Position numbers and translations under genes: made by a program. Under the pieces are notes generated by a model. That model searched no databases, was not told where the DNA came from, and saw only the letters and a list, made by a program, of their open reading frames with translations. 64,000 bases of DNA from JACQXM01 sp964569425. GTDB taxonomy: Bacteria; Planctomycetota; Phycisphaerae; UBA1845. The stretch is taken from assembly GCA_964569425.1 (NCBI GenBank), contig CAZMVD010000003.1:23006-87005 (forward strand). The letters are read 5' to 3'. Positions 17,996 through 26,784 of this stretch are shown here, in pieces (position 1 is the stretch's first letter; each line of letters opens with the position of its first letter).

Positions 17996-20962
17996 ATGAG
18001 AGGCCATTTCACAGGCAGGGTTTGGGGCGCGATGATGGTGTTCGGGCTGGCGGCGGGGCCCGCGTCGGCGACGTTTCACTGGATGCAGATCGAGCAGGTG
18101 ATCGGCGGGGTCAACGGCGATACGACGGCGCAGGCCATCCAACTACGCCAGCGATTTGCCGGCCAGAACCTGGTGGCGCCGGCGCGGATGCGCGCCTGGG
18201 ACGCCAATGGGCAGAATCCGGTCTTGATCGTGGACTTTACGACCAGCGTACCCAACGGCGCCGCGGGCGCGCGCATTCTCATCGCGAGCGCGGGGTTTCT
18301 GAGCAAGACCACGCCCGCGACGGTGGCGAATTTCTCCATGGCCAATCTCATCCCGGCGTCGTACCTGGCGGCAGGGAGCCTGACGTTTGAGACGGATACC
18401 GGAACGGTGATCTACTGGCGTTTGAGCTGGGGCGGGGCGAACTACACGGGACCGAACAACGGGGCGATCGACAACGACTCGGACGGCAACTTCGGCCCGC
18501 CCTATCCGGGTACGCTGCCCTCGACCTGCGTGCAGGCGCTGCAATTCCAGGGGGTGGCGTCGGCGATGAGCACGAACAACGCGGCCAACTACGCGCTGAC
18601 GGCCGGCGCCGCGACATTCCACAACAACGCGGGGACGGCCTTCGTGCTCAATGCCTGCATGGACAACAGCGACTGCGACGACGGCATCGCGTGCACCGAT
18701 GACGTGTGCAGCGGCGGATGCTGTGAATCGACGCCCAACGATGCCAACTGCCCGGACGACGGGATGTTCTGCAACGGCACGGAAAGCTGCAGCAGCCTGC
18801 TGGGTTGTGTCTCCAGCGGCGACCCGTGCCCGCCGGGCGAGATCTGTGATGAAGGCAGCGATTCGTGCCTGCAATGCGACGACGACAACGACTGCGACGA
18901 CGGCGTGGCCTGCACCGACGACACGTGCGCAGGCGGCACCTGCGTGTTCACGCCGAACGACGGCAACTGCCCCGATGACGGGATGTTCTGCAACGGCAGC
19001 GAGATGTGCCACGCGACGCTCAATTGCGTGTCCACGGGTGACCCCTGCGGGCCGGGCGAGACCTGCAACGAGGGCGATGACACGTGCGATTCTCCGCCCA
19101 TCCGCATCCGGCTGGACCTCATTGCTTCCGGACTGATTTCGCCGGTGTCGCTCACCTCCGCCAACGATGGTTCGCACCGGCTGTTTGTGGTCGATCAGGC
19201 GGGGCTGATTCGTATCATCGACCATGACACGCTGCTGCCCACGCCGTTTCTGGACGTCACGGCCAAATTGCCGGCGCTCAGCCCGATCTTTGATGAACGC
19301 GGGTTGCTTGGTTTGGCGTTCCATCCCGATTATGCGAACAACGGGCGGTTCTTCATTCGCTACAGCGCGCCGCGGGCGGGCGACCCACAGGAGTCGTGCA
19401 ACGATCCCAACGGTTTCATTGTCGGCTGCCACAGCGAAGTATTGGCGGAGTATCAGGTCTCCGGAGACCCCAACGTGGCGGACCCGAATTCCGAGATCAT
19501 TCTGTTCAGCGTGGATGAGCCGGAGTTCAACCACAACGCGGGGCACGTGGCCTTCGGGCCGGGCGGGTACCTGTTCTTCAGCCTGGGGGACGGCGGCGGA
19601 GCCAATGACGGGCTGCACGATCCCAACCTGCCGCACGGGCCGACGGGCAACGGCCAGAACATTGACACGGCGCTGGGCTCCATGCTGCGCATCGACGTGG
19701 ACAGTCCCCCGCAGATGCCGCTGGCCTACGCCATTCCGTCGGACAATCCGTTCGTGGGTGTGAGTGGACTCGATGAGATCTATGCCTATGGCTTCCGCAA
19801 CCCCTATCGTTTTTCGTTCGATCGGGCGAACGCCGACCTGTACCTCGCGGACGTCGGGCAGGATCTATATGAGGAAGTGAACATTGTGGAATTGGGCGGC
19901 AACTATGGGTGGGTGATCCGCGAGGGTTTCCATTGCTTTGACCCGTTCGATACGACCAATCCGCCGGCGATGTGCGCTACCACCGGTCCGCTGGGCGAGC
20001 CGCTGCTGAACCCGGTCAGCGAGTACGAGCACGTGGATGGCGGGCTTGCGGTGGTCGGGGGATATGTCTACCGCGGGACGGCGAGCCCCGGCCTGGACGG
20101 TTTGTACATCTTCGGCGATTTCAGTGCGAACTTCGGCCCCACGGGCCGGTTGTACTATTTCCAGACCACCGGGCCGAACGCCTACGAGCGGCGGGAGTTC
20201 GTCATCGGTCCTGATGGCGCTCCGCTGGGGCAGTTCCTCAAGGGGTTCGGCGAGGACGAGGACAGCGAGGTCTACGTGCTGGCGTCGGACGCATTGGCGC
20301 CCAACGGTTCGACGGGTGTTGTTTATCGGATCGCGCAATGCGGGTGCCCGGTGACGCCGCTGGCGGCGCCGGCACCGCACGATGTGAAAAAGAACCGTTA
20401 CATCTCCTTCGCGCCGAACAACCCGGCGGCGCCGGTGGCATTCAAGGTGACGCGGACCAGCCCCGGCCCGGCGGTGGACGTGGGCTGGGTGGGCGAGCCG
20501 GATGCCAATGGCCTGGCACAGATCGTGCCCGCGCCGGTGATGCGGCAGTGGACCGAGCCGGTGGTGCATGGCGGGGACTGCGAGATCATGCCGGTGGCGA
20601 CGTACGAGGTGACCGCCACCGATGACGGCACGACTTTTTCGGCGCCGCTGGCGGTGAGCACGATCGACCAGCCATCCGGGGGTAAGTTCTGGGGCGACAC
20701 GGTGGGCGCCTTCGACGGCGTGCAATGGACGGCGCCAAACAACATCGTAAATGCCAACGACTTCCTGGCGGCGTTGCAGAAGTTTCAAAGCCTGCCCACG
20801 GCGCCGCACATCACCGTGGTGGACGTGCAGTCGGTGAGCAGCGTCGATCCGTGCTTGAATCGGATCACGAACATCGCGGACGTGTTCATTCTGCTTCAGG
20901 CGTTCCAGGGGAACACGTACCCGTTCACGCCGAATCCGGCGAGTTGTCCGGCGTGTCCGTAA
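17996..20962 (+). CDS. Large secreted sorbosone-dehydrogenase-like protein with Cys-rich CDDG repeats and dockerin-like end
   Basis: 988 residues. The start at 17996 (GGAGGAG upstream) gives a signal peptide ending AGPASA; a longer frame to 17882 is rejected. Residues about 24-215 are an unassigned beta-rich region. Residues about 221-365 hold two copies of a Cys-rich module (DCDDGIACTDDVC, then NCPDDGMFCNGTESC and CPPGEICDEG). Residues about 370-780 are a soluble glucose/sorbosone dehydrogenase propeller (LFVVDQAGLIRIID, RGLLGLAFHPDY, YGFRNPYRFSFD, YLADVGQDLYEEVN). The C-terminus has two dockerin-like pairs (NANDFLAALQKF and ITNIADVFILLQAFQ). It is likely extracellular and could join a larger surface complex. 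It is a paralogue of 9617-10882 in the propeller only. Confidence 0.8.
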   Translation: MRGHFTGRVWGAMMVFGLAAGPASATFHWMQIEQVIGGVNGDTTAQAIQLRQRFAGQNLVAPARMRAWDANGQNPVLIVDFTTSVPNGAAGARILIASAGFLSKTTPATVANFSMANLIPASYLAAGSLTFETDTGTVIYWRLSWGGANYTGPNNGAIDNDSDGNFGPPYPGTLPSTCVQALQFQGVASAMSTNNAANYALTAGAATFHNNAGTAFVLNACMDNSDCDDGIACTDDVCSGGCCESTPNDANCPDDGMFCNGTESCSSLLGCVSSGDPCPPGEICDEGSDSCLQCDDDNDCDDGVACTDDTCAGGTCVFTPNDGNCPDDGMFCNGSEMCHATLNCVSTGDPCGPGETCNEGDDTCDSPPIRIRLDLIASGLISPVSLTSANDGSHRLFVVDQAGLIRIIDHDTLLPTPFLDVTAKLPALSPIFDERGLLGLAFHPDYANNGRFFIRYSAPRAGDPQESCNDPNGFIVGCHSEVLAEYQVSGDPNVADPNSEIILFSVDEPEFNHNAGHVAFGPGGYLFFSLGDGGGANDGLHDPNLPHGPTGNGQNIDTALGSMLRIDVDSPPQMPLAYAIPSDNPFVGVSGLDEIYAYGFRNPYRFSFDRANADLYLADVGQDLYEEVNIVELGGNYGWVIREGFHCFDPFDTTNPPAMCATTGPLGEPLLNPVSEYEHVDGGLAVVGGYVYRGTASPGLDGLYIFGDFSANFGPTGRLYYFQTTGPNAYERREFVIGPDGAPLGQFLKGFGEDEDSEVYVLASDALAPNGSTGVVYRIAQCGCPVTPLAAPAPHDVKKNRYISFAPNNPAAPVAFKVTRTSPGPAVDVGWVGEPDANGLAQIVPAPVMRQWTEPVVHGGDCEIMPVATYEVTATDDGTTFSAPLAVSTIDQPSGGKFWGDTVGAFDGVQWTAPNNIVNANDFLAALQKFQSLPTAPHITVVDVQSVSSVDPCLNRITNIADVFILLQAFQGNTYPFTPNPASCPACP

Positions 20963-21035
20963 CGGAAGATTGAAGGGCCGATTCGAATTCGCAGCGCGCG
21001 CCGCCGGAGGAAACACCGGCGGCACCGCGCGCCGG

Positions 21036-21926
21036 TCAGCCCGAACGCTTCAGAAACCCGACGCTCGACTGGAACATGCGCTCGGTGTCGGGCGGCGCTA
21101 CGTCGTCGTCCTGCTCGGTCTGCAGGTCATTGAGATTGGCCACGCACAACGGGCAGGCCACGACGTCGAGATGAAACTGGGTGTAGCCGCGCCAGGGGTC
21201 CTCGAGCACGTCCAGCAGGTAGGCGCCCAGGGTGGATCGTTTGAGGCAGGTCAGCCGGTGCGCGCGCCACACGCGGGCGACGGTTACGTCGGATTCATGC
21301 TCGTCCCATTCCGCAAAGGCATCGGGGTCCTCTTCGGCGATGTACTTCTGCAACTTCTGGATGGCGCGGAACTTCACGCCGGCCACGGCCTTCTGGTCGA
21401 TGTCCAGCAGCTCGCCGATGTCCAAGTTGCGACGACCGGCGTAGAAGATCAGTTCGATCACCTGAAGATCCTGAAAGGCGCCGCGATCGCGCAGTTCGTG
21501 GATCAGGCGACGCAGCAGGTCGGCGAGCCGGTGTTCCTGTTGGCGCGATGTTTCCGCGCGGACCGCATGGCCGCTGGGGGTTTCGGTGGACGATGGCAGA
21601 ACCTGGTCCCACCAGTCGGTGCCGTCGGGCGATTCGGCGATCAGCGTTTCCTTGCGCTTGCGCAGCAGGTCGTAGAGCTTGTAACGCAGAATGGTGAATA
21701 GGTAGGTCTCCAGCGAGCGGGCGGCATCGAAGCGCGCCAGCGACTGGAGGAATCCGACGAAGGTCTCCTGCACCAGGTCCTCGGCGTCGGCCAGGCTCCG
21801 GGTGCGGGCGCGGGCAAAGGCCAGCAGCCGGCCGTGATAGCGGTCGATGAGCTGCCGCCACGCGGACTGATCACCCGCGGCGATGGCCTGCACCAGAAAC
21901 TCGTCGGCCTGTTGGGCTTCCGCCAT
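21036..21926 (-). CDS. ECF-type RNA polymerase sigma factor with C-terminal Cys/His extension
   Basis: 296 residues from the ATG at 21926 (a GTG four codons upstream is equally in frame; neither has a clear ribosome binding site). Region 2 reads YHGRLLAFARARTRSLADAEDLVQETFVGFLQSL and region 4 reads LQVIELIFYAGRRNLDIGELLDIDQKAVAGVKFRAIQKLQ. Typical ECF factors end near residue 190-200. Here about 100 further residues carry Cys and His (HRLTCLKRS, then QFHLDVVACPLC), which resembles a zinc-binding anti-sigma-like module fused to the sigma factor. No separate anti-sigma gene is adjacent. Direct control of activity by the tail is inference. Confidence 0.85.
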   Translation of the reverse strand: MAEAQQADEFLVQAIAAGDQSAWRQLIDRYHGRLLAFARARTRSLADAEDLVQETFVGFLQSLARFDAARSLETYLFTILRYKLYDLLRKRKETLIAESPDGTDWWDQVLPSSTETPSGHAVRAETSRQQEHRLADLLRRLIHELRDRGAFQDLQVIELIFYAGRRNLDIGELLDIDQKAVAGVKFRAIQKLQKYIAEEDPDAFAEWDEHESDVTVARVWRAHRLTCLKRSTLGAYLLDVLEDPWRGYTQFHLDVVACPLCVANLNDLQTEQDDDVAPPDTERMFQSSVGFLKRSG

Positions 21927-22213
21927 GTTCGTTCGCACCGTGGGGTTTGCCGAAACGGGGAGACAGCCGTCACGGGAGAACAGGATACCCGTAGGCCCGG
22001 ATCACGGCCAACTTGCCGTGTTTTACAGGCGCCGGTTTTGGCGCTAGCCAGAGCCCCTAAAGGCGCAGACGTACCCCCGTCTCAAAGCTGTGAAGGTAAT
22101 GGGGCGGCGCCGAGTCAGCGAAAGGAATCCCAGTTTGCGTCTGCTGGTGAACCGGCAGGCCGGCCCGTCGTCAACGGCGCGGCGACCGTCGGATTCGGGC
22201 AAGACAGCCGCCG

Positions 22214-23479
22214 TTACCCGCTGGGCAAGGAGACCGGAGCCGCGGATTGCCGCAGCACATAACGGCGGTAATAGGCAATGCCCAGGCAGGTCAGGGGAAT
22301 CGCCAGCAGCAGGCCAAGGAAGCCGAGCAGCTTGCCCCAGACAAACACACCGAGCATGATGGCTACGGGACGAAGGCCCGTCGCCTGGCCCATGACCCGG
22401 GGTACGATCAACGCGTCCTGAATCACCTGCACCGCTACAAAGACAACCATCACCCAGACGATGGACATGACCAGGCCGGAGTCGCCCTCCAGCGCGCGCA
22501 GGGCCGCAAAGCAAAGGGCGGGCACCAGTCCCACGCACTGCAGATAGGGCACCATGTTGAGCAGGCCGATGAACATGCCCAGGGGAACCGCCAGCGGCAA
22601 GCCGATCAGGGTGAAGCCAATGACGAACAGTGCCCCGGTGATCAGTGCGACGGCCGATTGGCCGCGGAAATAATGGCGCATGGCGGTGTTGAACTGATCC
22701 AGGAAATCCACGATGGCGTGGCGATAGGCGGGAGGCAGAAAGCTCTGCCATTGCCGTGCATATTCCGGGTAATCGATCAGAAGAAACACGAGGTAGACGA
22801 GCACGATAATCAGGCCGGCCATTCCGATCAGAATGTTGATTCCAAACGAAAGCACCGTCCATCCGCCGAGGGCGATGCGCTTCACCCCTTCCGCGGCGAG
22901 GGCGTGGAAATCCTCCGAGCGAAGGTATTGCAGTAACGAATCGATGATTCCGCCGACATAGGTACCCGCGACGGCCCTTCGTAACACTCGAAGTCGATCT
23001 GCGCGGGACGTTTGGCCTGCGTGCTGGCGATACTGTCGCCAGGCGGTGGTCAATTCGCTCCATCCCAGAGCCGTTTTTTCCGCTTCTGCGGGGGCATCCA
23101 TGGTTGGAGCCGGCGCGCTTTCAGCGGCCTGCCCACCGGTCGCGACGGCCAGGGGCAGATCACGTTGAAGGCGGTCGAGATCATCGCGAAAACGCCGCGC
23201 CTGCCCGAGCATAAGGGGCACGAGAATGGACATCAGCGCGAGTGCGACAAGACCCAGCCCGCATAAAGAAATCAGGACGGCAAGCCCGCGGCTGCCGGTC
23301 CTGCGTTCGAACTGAGTGACCAGCGGGTTCAGCAGGTACGCGAGGATGACGGCGGCGGCAAAGGGAAGCAGCACGTCCGACAAGTGGCGCATCAGCAGGA
23401 AGACGGCCGTCAAAGCCGCCACGCTGAGCAGCAGGCGCACCACGCGATCGAAAGTATACGGGCGGTCGGGGCTGTTCAT
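22214..23479 (-). CDS. AI-2E family transporter (PerM-like) membrane protein
   Basis: 421 residues from 23479 (GGAAGGATGCC upstream). Seven to eight hydrophobic segments are visible: LLLSVAALTAVFLLM, LLPFAAAVILAYLLNPLV, AVLISLCGLGLVALALMSILVPLML, a central GGWTVLSFGINILIGMAGLIIVLVYLVFLL, and a C-terminal set ending VFVWGKLLGFLGLLLAIPLTCLGIAYYRR. The signature LLNMVPYLQ...GLVP and DALIVPRVMGQATGLRPVAIMLGVFVWG is that of the AI-2E/PerM family. The loop after segment three is unusually Ala/Glu-rich. Members export AI-2 or sodium/proton-coupled substrates; which applies here is unknown. It lies just downstream of phaR on the same strand. Confidence 0.88.
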   Translation of the reverse strand: MNSPDRPYTFDRVVRLLLSVAALTAVFLLMRHLSDVLLPFAAAVILAYLLNPLVTQFERRTGSRGLAVLISLCGLGLVALALMSILVPLMLGQARRFRDDLDRLQRDLPLAVATGGQAAESAPAPTMDAPAEAEKTALGWSELTTAWRQYRQHAGQTSRADRLRVLRRAVAGTYVGGIIDSLLQYLRSEDFHALAAEGVKRIALGGWTVLSFGINILIGMAGLIIVLVYLVFLLIDYPEYARQWQSFLPPAYRHAIVDFLDQFNTAMRHYFRGQSAVALITGALFVIGFTLIGLPLAVPLGMFIGLLNMVPYLQCVGLVPALCFAALRALEGDSGLVMSIVWVMVVFVAVQVIQDALIVPRVMGQATGLRPVAIMLGVFVWGKLLGFLGLLLAIPLTCLGIAYYRRYVLRQSAAPVSLPSG

Positions 23480-23550
23480 GGCATCCTTCCGGTGGGCATT
23501 GAACCCGCGGGCCGTCCGGATGGCAATGCGACAGGCGGATGGGTGAGGGT

Positions 23551-24180
23551 TCAGGCAGGATCTTCGGGGGGGCGGGCGGCGGCCCGGCCGGGTGCAGGGT
23601 AGTCGCCGCGCGATGCGGTCAATTCGTCCAGTCTGCGGTGGAGGTCGGAAAGTTGGGTGCGGAGTGACTCGAGCGAGGCGTCGGTCTCGTCCGGCGGGGG
23701 CGCGTGGTCGTCGTAGCCGTCGCCGGGCGGGGGCGACGTGGAGTGGTTCGCGCCCGCACCGGAGAACGCCTGCATCATGCTGCTGGCCCATTGCAGCGGG
23801 TTGACGATCTGCCCATGCATGGCCTGCCGGACGTAACCTTCAAACTGCTTCTGCGACGTGGCCAGCATGGACATGAACGGACCGAAAAACCGCTCCACCG
23901 AGGCACGCAACACCTGGTGATTGGAGCGGATCATGAGCAGGAGGATCGACGAGGGGAACAGGTCCAGCTTGGGCTGGTCCTTTTCGAGGAGAATCTGGAG
24001 CAGGACCAGGTTGGTGATGTCATCGCCGTTTCGCGAATCGGTGATGATGACGTCGTGTCCGCCGACCACCATGTCGTGGACTTCCTGCAACGTCACGTGG
24101 CAACTGCGCGTGGTGTCGTAGTACCTGCGATTCGGGTATTTCTTGATCTGGAGCAGTTGGCGGGCCACGGTTTGGTTCAT
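23551..24180 (-). CDS. phaR: Polyhydroxyalkanoate synthesis regulator (repressor) PhaR
   Basis: 209 residues from 24180. The N-terminal PHB_acc_N DNA-binding domain is clear: IKKYPNRRYYDTTRSCHVTLQEVHDMVV, DVIITDSRNGDDITNLVLLQILLE. The following PHB_acc helical region (LFPSSILLLMIRSNHQ, FMSMLATSQKQFEGYVRQAM) senses PHA or its granule. The tail is Pro/Asp-rich with a final coiled coil (LRTQLSDLHRRLDELTAS). In other bacteria PhaR binds TGC-rich sites before phasin and its own gene and is released when polymer accumulates. Here it is divergent from the phasin gene with a 250-base shared control region, the usual arrangement for such feedback. Confidence 0.9.
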   Translation of the reverse strand: MNQTVARQLLQIKKYPNRRYYDTTRSCHVTLQEVHDMVVGGHDVIITDSRNGDDITNLVLLQILLEKDQPKLDLFPSSILLLMIRSNHQVLRASVERFFGPFMSMLATSQKQFEGYVRQAMHGQIVNPLQWASSMMQAFSGAGANHSTSPPPGDGYDDHAPPPDETDASLESLRTQLSDLHRRLDELTASRGDYPAPGRAAARPPEDPA

Positions 24181-24219
24181 CGTCGGATCCCCTGGAACGC
24201 TGGTGATTAAGGGACGCTG

Positions 24220-24248
24220 AGCATAGTGCATTCGCGCACGATTGTCAA
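24220..24248 (-). promoter_or_regulatory. phaR promoter
   Basis: On the minus strand TTGACA (24243-24248) and TATGCT (24220-24225) are separated by 17 bases, giving a 5' leader of about 33 bases before the phaR ATG. Both hexamers are close to the sigma70 consensus. Confidence 0.65.
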
Positions 24249-24335
24249 TATTGGCCGTTCGACTAATTCATAAGTCTATTTCTTTCAAAAGTTTGCAAAA
24301 AAACATGCCGATTTGTGCGTATGCATTATTTTTCC

Positions 24336-24363
24336 TTGACGCGAACGCACAAAGAAGTATACT
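24336..24363 (+). promoter_or_regulatory. Phasin promoter with adjacent TGC-containing palindromes
   Basis: TTGACG (24336-24341) and TATACT (24358-24363) are 16 bases apart, about 65 bases before the phasin ATG. The AT-rich stretch 24250-24335 between this and the phaR promoter contains TTTGCAAA-like and ATGCAT palindromes. These are candidate PhaR operators, since PhaR proteins elsewhere bind TGC-rich sequence. The promoter call is well supported; the operator call is inference. Confidence 0.6.
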
Positions 24364-24430
24364 GTATGGTGATCGGACGGTGAAGCGTGCCCTTGGGCCC
24401 CCGTTTGTAGACCTCTTGTGGAAGGACGAA

Positions 24431-24910
24431 ATGAACATGGTAGCCGAAACCAAAGAGAGCATGACCCAGATGTTTGACACGATCGCGGACACGGCCCGGG
24501 TTTCCATGGAAGCCGGACGCCGGATGCAGGAATCCTGGTTTGACGCCATCGGCGGGGAGAAGACCAACCCCACGTTTGATGCGTATTTCGGCCAGGGCGA
24601 GAAGGTGGCCAAGGAGTTCTTCCCGTTTGTCGGCAAGAACATGCACACGGCCGCCGAGTCGTTCAACACCTGCATGCAGGCGGGGATGGACGTCTTCCGC
24701 GGTGCGTGCGATATGACCATGAAGGGCGGCGAGGGCGACTTCTATCGCAAGTCGCACGACCTGTTCGACGCGGGATTCAACGCGCTGCGCACGAATTTCA
24801 ACGCGATCAACAAGGCCGGCCGCCGGGTGATGGAAAACTGGGCGACGTTCTGCCAATCCACGATCAGCGATACCGCAGCCTCGAAGCCCGCGCAGAAGCC
24901 GACGAAGTAA
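24431..24910 (+). CDS. Phasin-like PHA granule-associated protein
   Basis: 159 residues from the ATG at 24431 (GAAGGACGAA upstream; the second ATG two codons on is possible). The protein is wholly helical and amphipathic: MFDTIADTARVSMEAGRRMQESWFDAI, then AAESFNTCMQAGMDVFRGACDM and FNALRTNFNAINKAGRRVMENWATFC, ending in an Ala/Pro/Lys tail (AASKPAQKPTK). Size, composition and position, divergent from phaR and upstream of thiolase and PHA synthase, fit a phasin coating PHA granules. Phasins are poorly conserved, so the call leans on context. Confidence 0.7.
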   Translation: MNMVAETKESMTQMFDTIADTARVSMEAGRRMQESWFDAIGGEKTNPTFDAYFGQGEKVAKEFFPFVGKNMHTAAESFNTCMQAGMDVFRGACDMTMKGGEGDFYRKSHDLFDAGFNALRTNFNAINKAGRRVMENWATFCQSTISDTAASKPAQKPTK

Positions 24911-25061
24911 CGTCGAGCCGTCCGCGGCGGGAGTTCGCCATCCGGTCAGCTACTCCGCCGCTCGGCAAGTCTCGGCGCAGTGCGTGCGCCGGCTCAGCGG
25001 GCCGTCGAACGGCAGTTGGGGTGCTGCGGCGAGTGGAAGAACGGCGTTTTCGGAGTGATTT

Positions 25062-26249
25062 ATGCTCAAGAACGTCTTTGTCGCCGGTGGCGTGCGGACC
25101 CCCTTCGGTACGTTCAACGGCTCGTTGGCCGGGCTCACCGCCCCTCAGTTGGGCAGTGCCGTGATTCGCGAGACCTTGCGCCAGACCGGCGTCGAGTCGC
25201 GCGAGGTCGACGAAGTCATTTTCGGGAATGTCATCGGTGCCGGGCTGGGCCAGAACGTGGCGCGACAGGCCACCCTGGGGGCGGGGTTGGGGGTGGAGGT
25301 CGGCGCCACCACGATCAACAAGGTCTGTGGTTCGGCCTTGCGGGCCGTGGTGCTCGCGGCGCAGGGTATTCAATGCGGTGACGCGAGCCTGGTGGTTGCC
25401 GGCGGTTGCGAGAGCATGAGCAACGCGCCGTATCTGCTGCGCAAAGCGCGCACCGGCTACCGCATGGGTCATGGCGAATTGATCGACGCCATGATTTACG
25501 ACGGCCTGTGGGACGTGTACACCAACCGGCACATGGGCACCTGCGGGGATCAGTGCGCCAACAAGTATCAGATCTCACGGGAAGCGCAGGACAACTTCGC
25601 GGCGGAGAGTTACCATCGCGCCATTCGCGCGTGGGATGAGGGGTTCTTCTCCACCACGGTCGTGCCCGTGGAAGTCGCCAGCGGCAAGACCAAGACCCTG
25701 GTTGAGCGTGACGAAGACCTGGCCAAGTTCCAGGGTGACGACAAGTTGAAGTCACTCAAGCCGGCCTTCGGCCCCGACAGCACCATTACTGCGGGCAACG
25801 CTTCCAAGATCAACGACGGCGCGGCGTCCATGATCGTCTTTGACGACGACAAGCGCAAGGCGCTGGGGCTGACCCCCGCGGCACGCATCCTTGGTCATGC
25901 CAATGTGGCGATGGAATCGGACTGGTTCACCATTGCGCCGATCTACGCGATTCGCAAGCTCTGCGAGAGAATCAAGATCAAACCGGCCGACGTGGATCTG
26001 TTTGAGATCAACGAGGCGTTCTCCGTGGTCCCGCTGGTGGCGATCCGCGAACTCAAGCTGGACCATGCCCGGGTCAACGTGGCGGGCGGGGCGGTGGCCA
26101 TCGGGCATCCCATCGGCGCCACCGGGGCGCGGCTGGTGAACACGCTGGTTCGCGCGCTGCATCGCCGGCAGAAGCGCCTGGGCATCGCATGTTTGTGCAT
26201 CGGCGGCGGCGAGGCGACGGCGGTGGCGGTGGAGCGGTATGACGGCTGA
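25062..26249 (+). CDS. phaA: Acetyl-CoA C-acetyltransferase (beta-ketothiolase)
   Basis: 395 residues, GGAG before the ATG. This is a thiolase II: Cys89 (INKVCGSALRAV) is the acyl-accepting nucleophile, His349 (AIGHPIGATGARL) and Cys379 (CLCIGGGEA) complete the active site. The usual final glycine-rich motif here reads GGGEA. It condenses two acetyl-CoA to acetoacetyl-CoA, the first step of polyhydroxybutyrate synthesis, and can run in reverse for degradation. It lies 150 bases after the phasin gene and 61 bases before the small synthase partner, supporting a PHA rather than a general fatty-acid role. Confidence 0.92.
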   Translation: MLKNVFVAGGVRTPFGTFNGSLAGLTAPQLGSAVIRETLRQTGVESREVDEVIFGNVIGAGLGQNVARQATLGAGLGVEVGATTINKVCGSALRAVVLAAQGIQCGDASLVVAGGCESMSNAPYLLRKARTGYRMGHGELIDAMIYDGLWDVYTNRHMGTCGDQCANKYQISREAQDNFAAESYHRAIRAWDEGFFSTTVVPVEVASGKTKTLVERDEDLAKFQGDDKLKSLKPAFGPDSTITAGNASKINDGAASMIVFDDDKRKALGLTPAARILGHANVAMESDWFTIAPIYAIRKLCERIKIKPADVDLFEINEAFSVVPLVAIRELKLDHARVNVAGGAVAIGHPIGATGARLVNTLVRALHRRQKRLGIACLCIGGGEATAVAVERYDG

Positions 26250-26310
26250 TGACGGCGCGGGCCCGGTTAAAGCGGGGGCGCCGGTTTGGTGTTCAGGAAG
26301 GCGGACAGGC

Positions 26311-26784
26311 ATGAGCGGCGGTACGAACTCGACGGATCCCTTTTCCCGATTCTGGATGGACATGGTGTCCAAAATGGCACCGCCCGGCATGGGTGGCGCC
26401 AGCTATCCATCGCCCAGTGAAGAGGCCATGCGGCAGGCCCGCCAGGCGTTTTTCGATGTCTGGGCCAAGCATTGCGAGGAGTACCTCGGGTCGGAGGCGT
26501 TCCTGGACATGCTGCGCAAGTCCATGGACAACGCGCTGGCCTTCAAGCAGCAAGTAAACGAGTATCTCACGAAGGCGCTCCACGAGAGCCAAATGCCCAC
26601 GCGGGAAGACACCGATTCGATCATGCTGGTGTTGCGCAGTATGGAGGAGCGCGTGCTCGATCGCCTGGGCAAGTTGTCGCAGCGAGTGGATACGTTGGAA
26701 GCCCGCCTGGGTGAAGGGGGCACCGCTCCGCCGCCAGGTCCGGTGGAGAACCGTCGCAGACCGGTCAAAGGAGCACCACGATGA
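26311..26784 (+). CDS. Small PHA synthase partner subunit (PhaE-like, or class IV PhaR-like)
   Basis: 157 residues from 26311 (AGGAAGG upstream); a longer frame to 26239 is less likely. It is helical, with FFDVWAKHCEEYLGSEAFLDMLRKSMDNALAFKQQVNEYL, then MPTREDTDSIMLVLRSMEERVLDRLGKLSQRVDTLEARL, a coiled coil typical of the C-terminal part of PHA synthase partner subunits. Class III PhaE is about 350 residues and class IV partner subunits about 200, so this is short. The stop overlaps the phaC start by four bases (ATGA), implying coupled translation and a stoichiometric complex. The name PhaR is also used for the regulator and is avoided here. Confidence 0.65.
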   Translation: MSGGTNSTDPFSRFWMDMVSKMAPPGMGGASYPSPSEEAMRQARQAFFDVWAKHCEEYLGSEAFLDMLRKSMDNALAFKQQVNEYLTKALHESQMPTREDTDSIMLVLRSMEERVLDRLGKLSQRVDTLEARLGEGGTAPPPGPVENRRRPVKGAPR

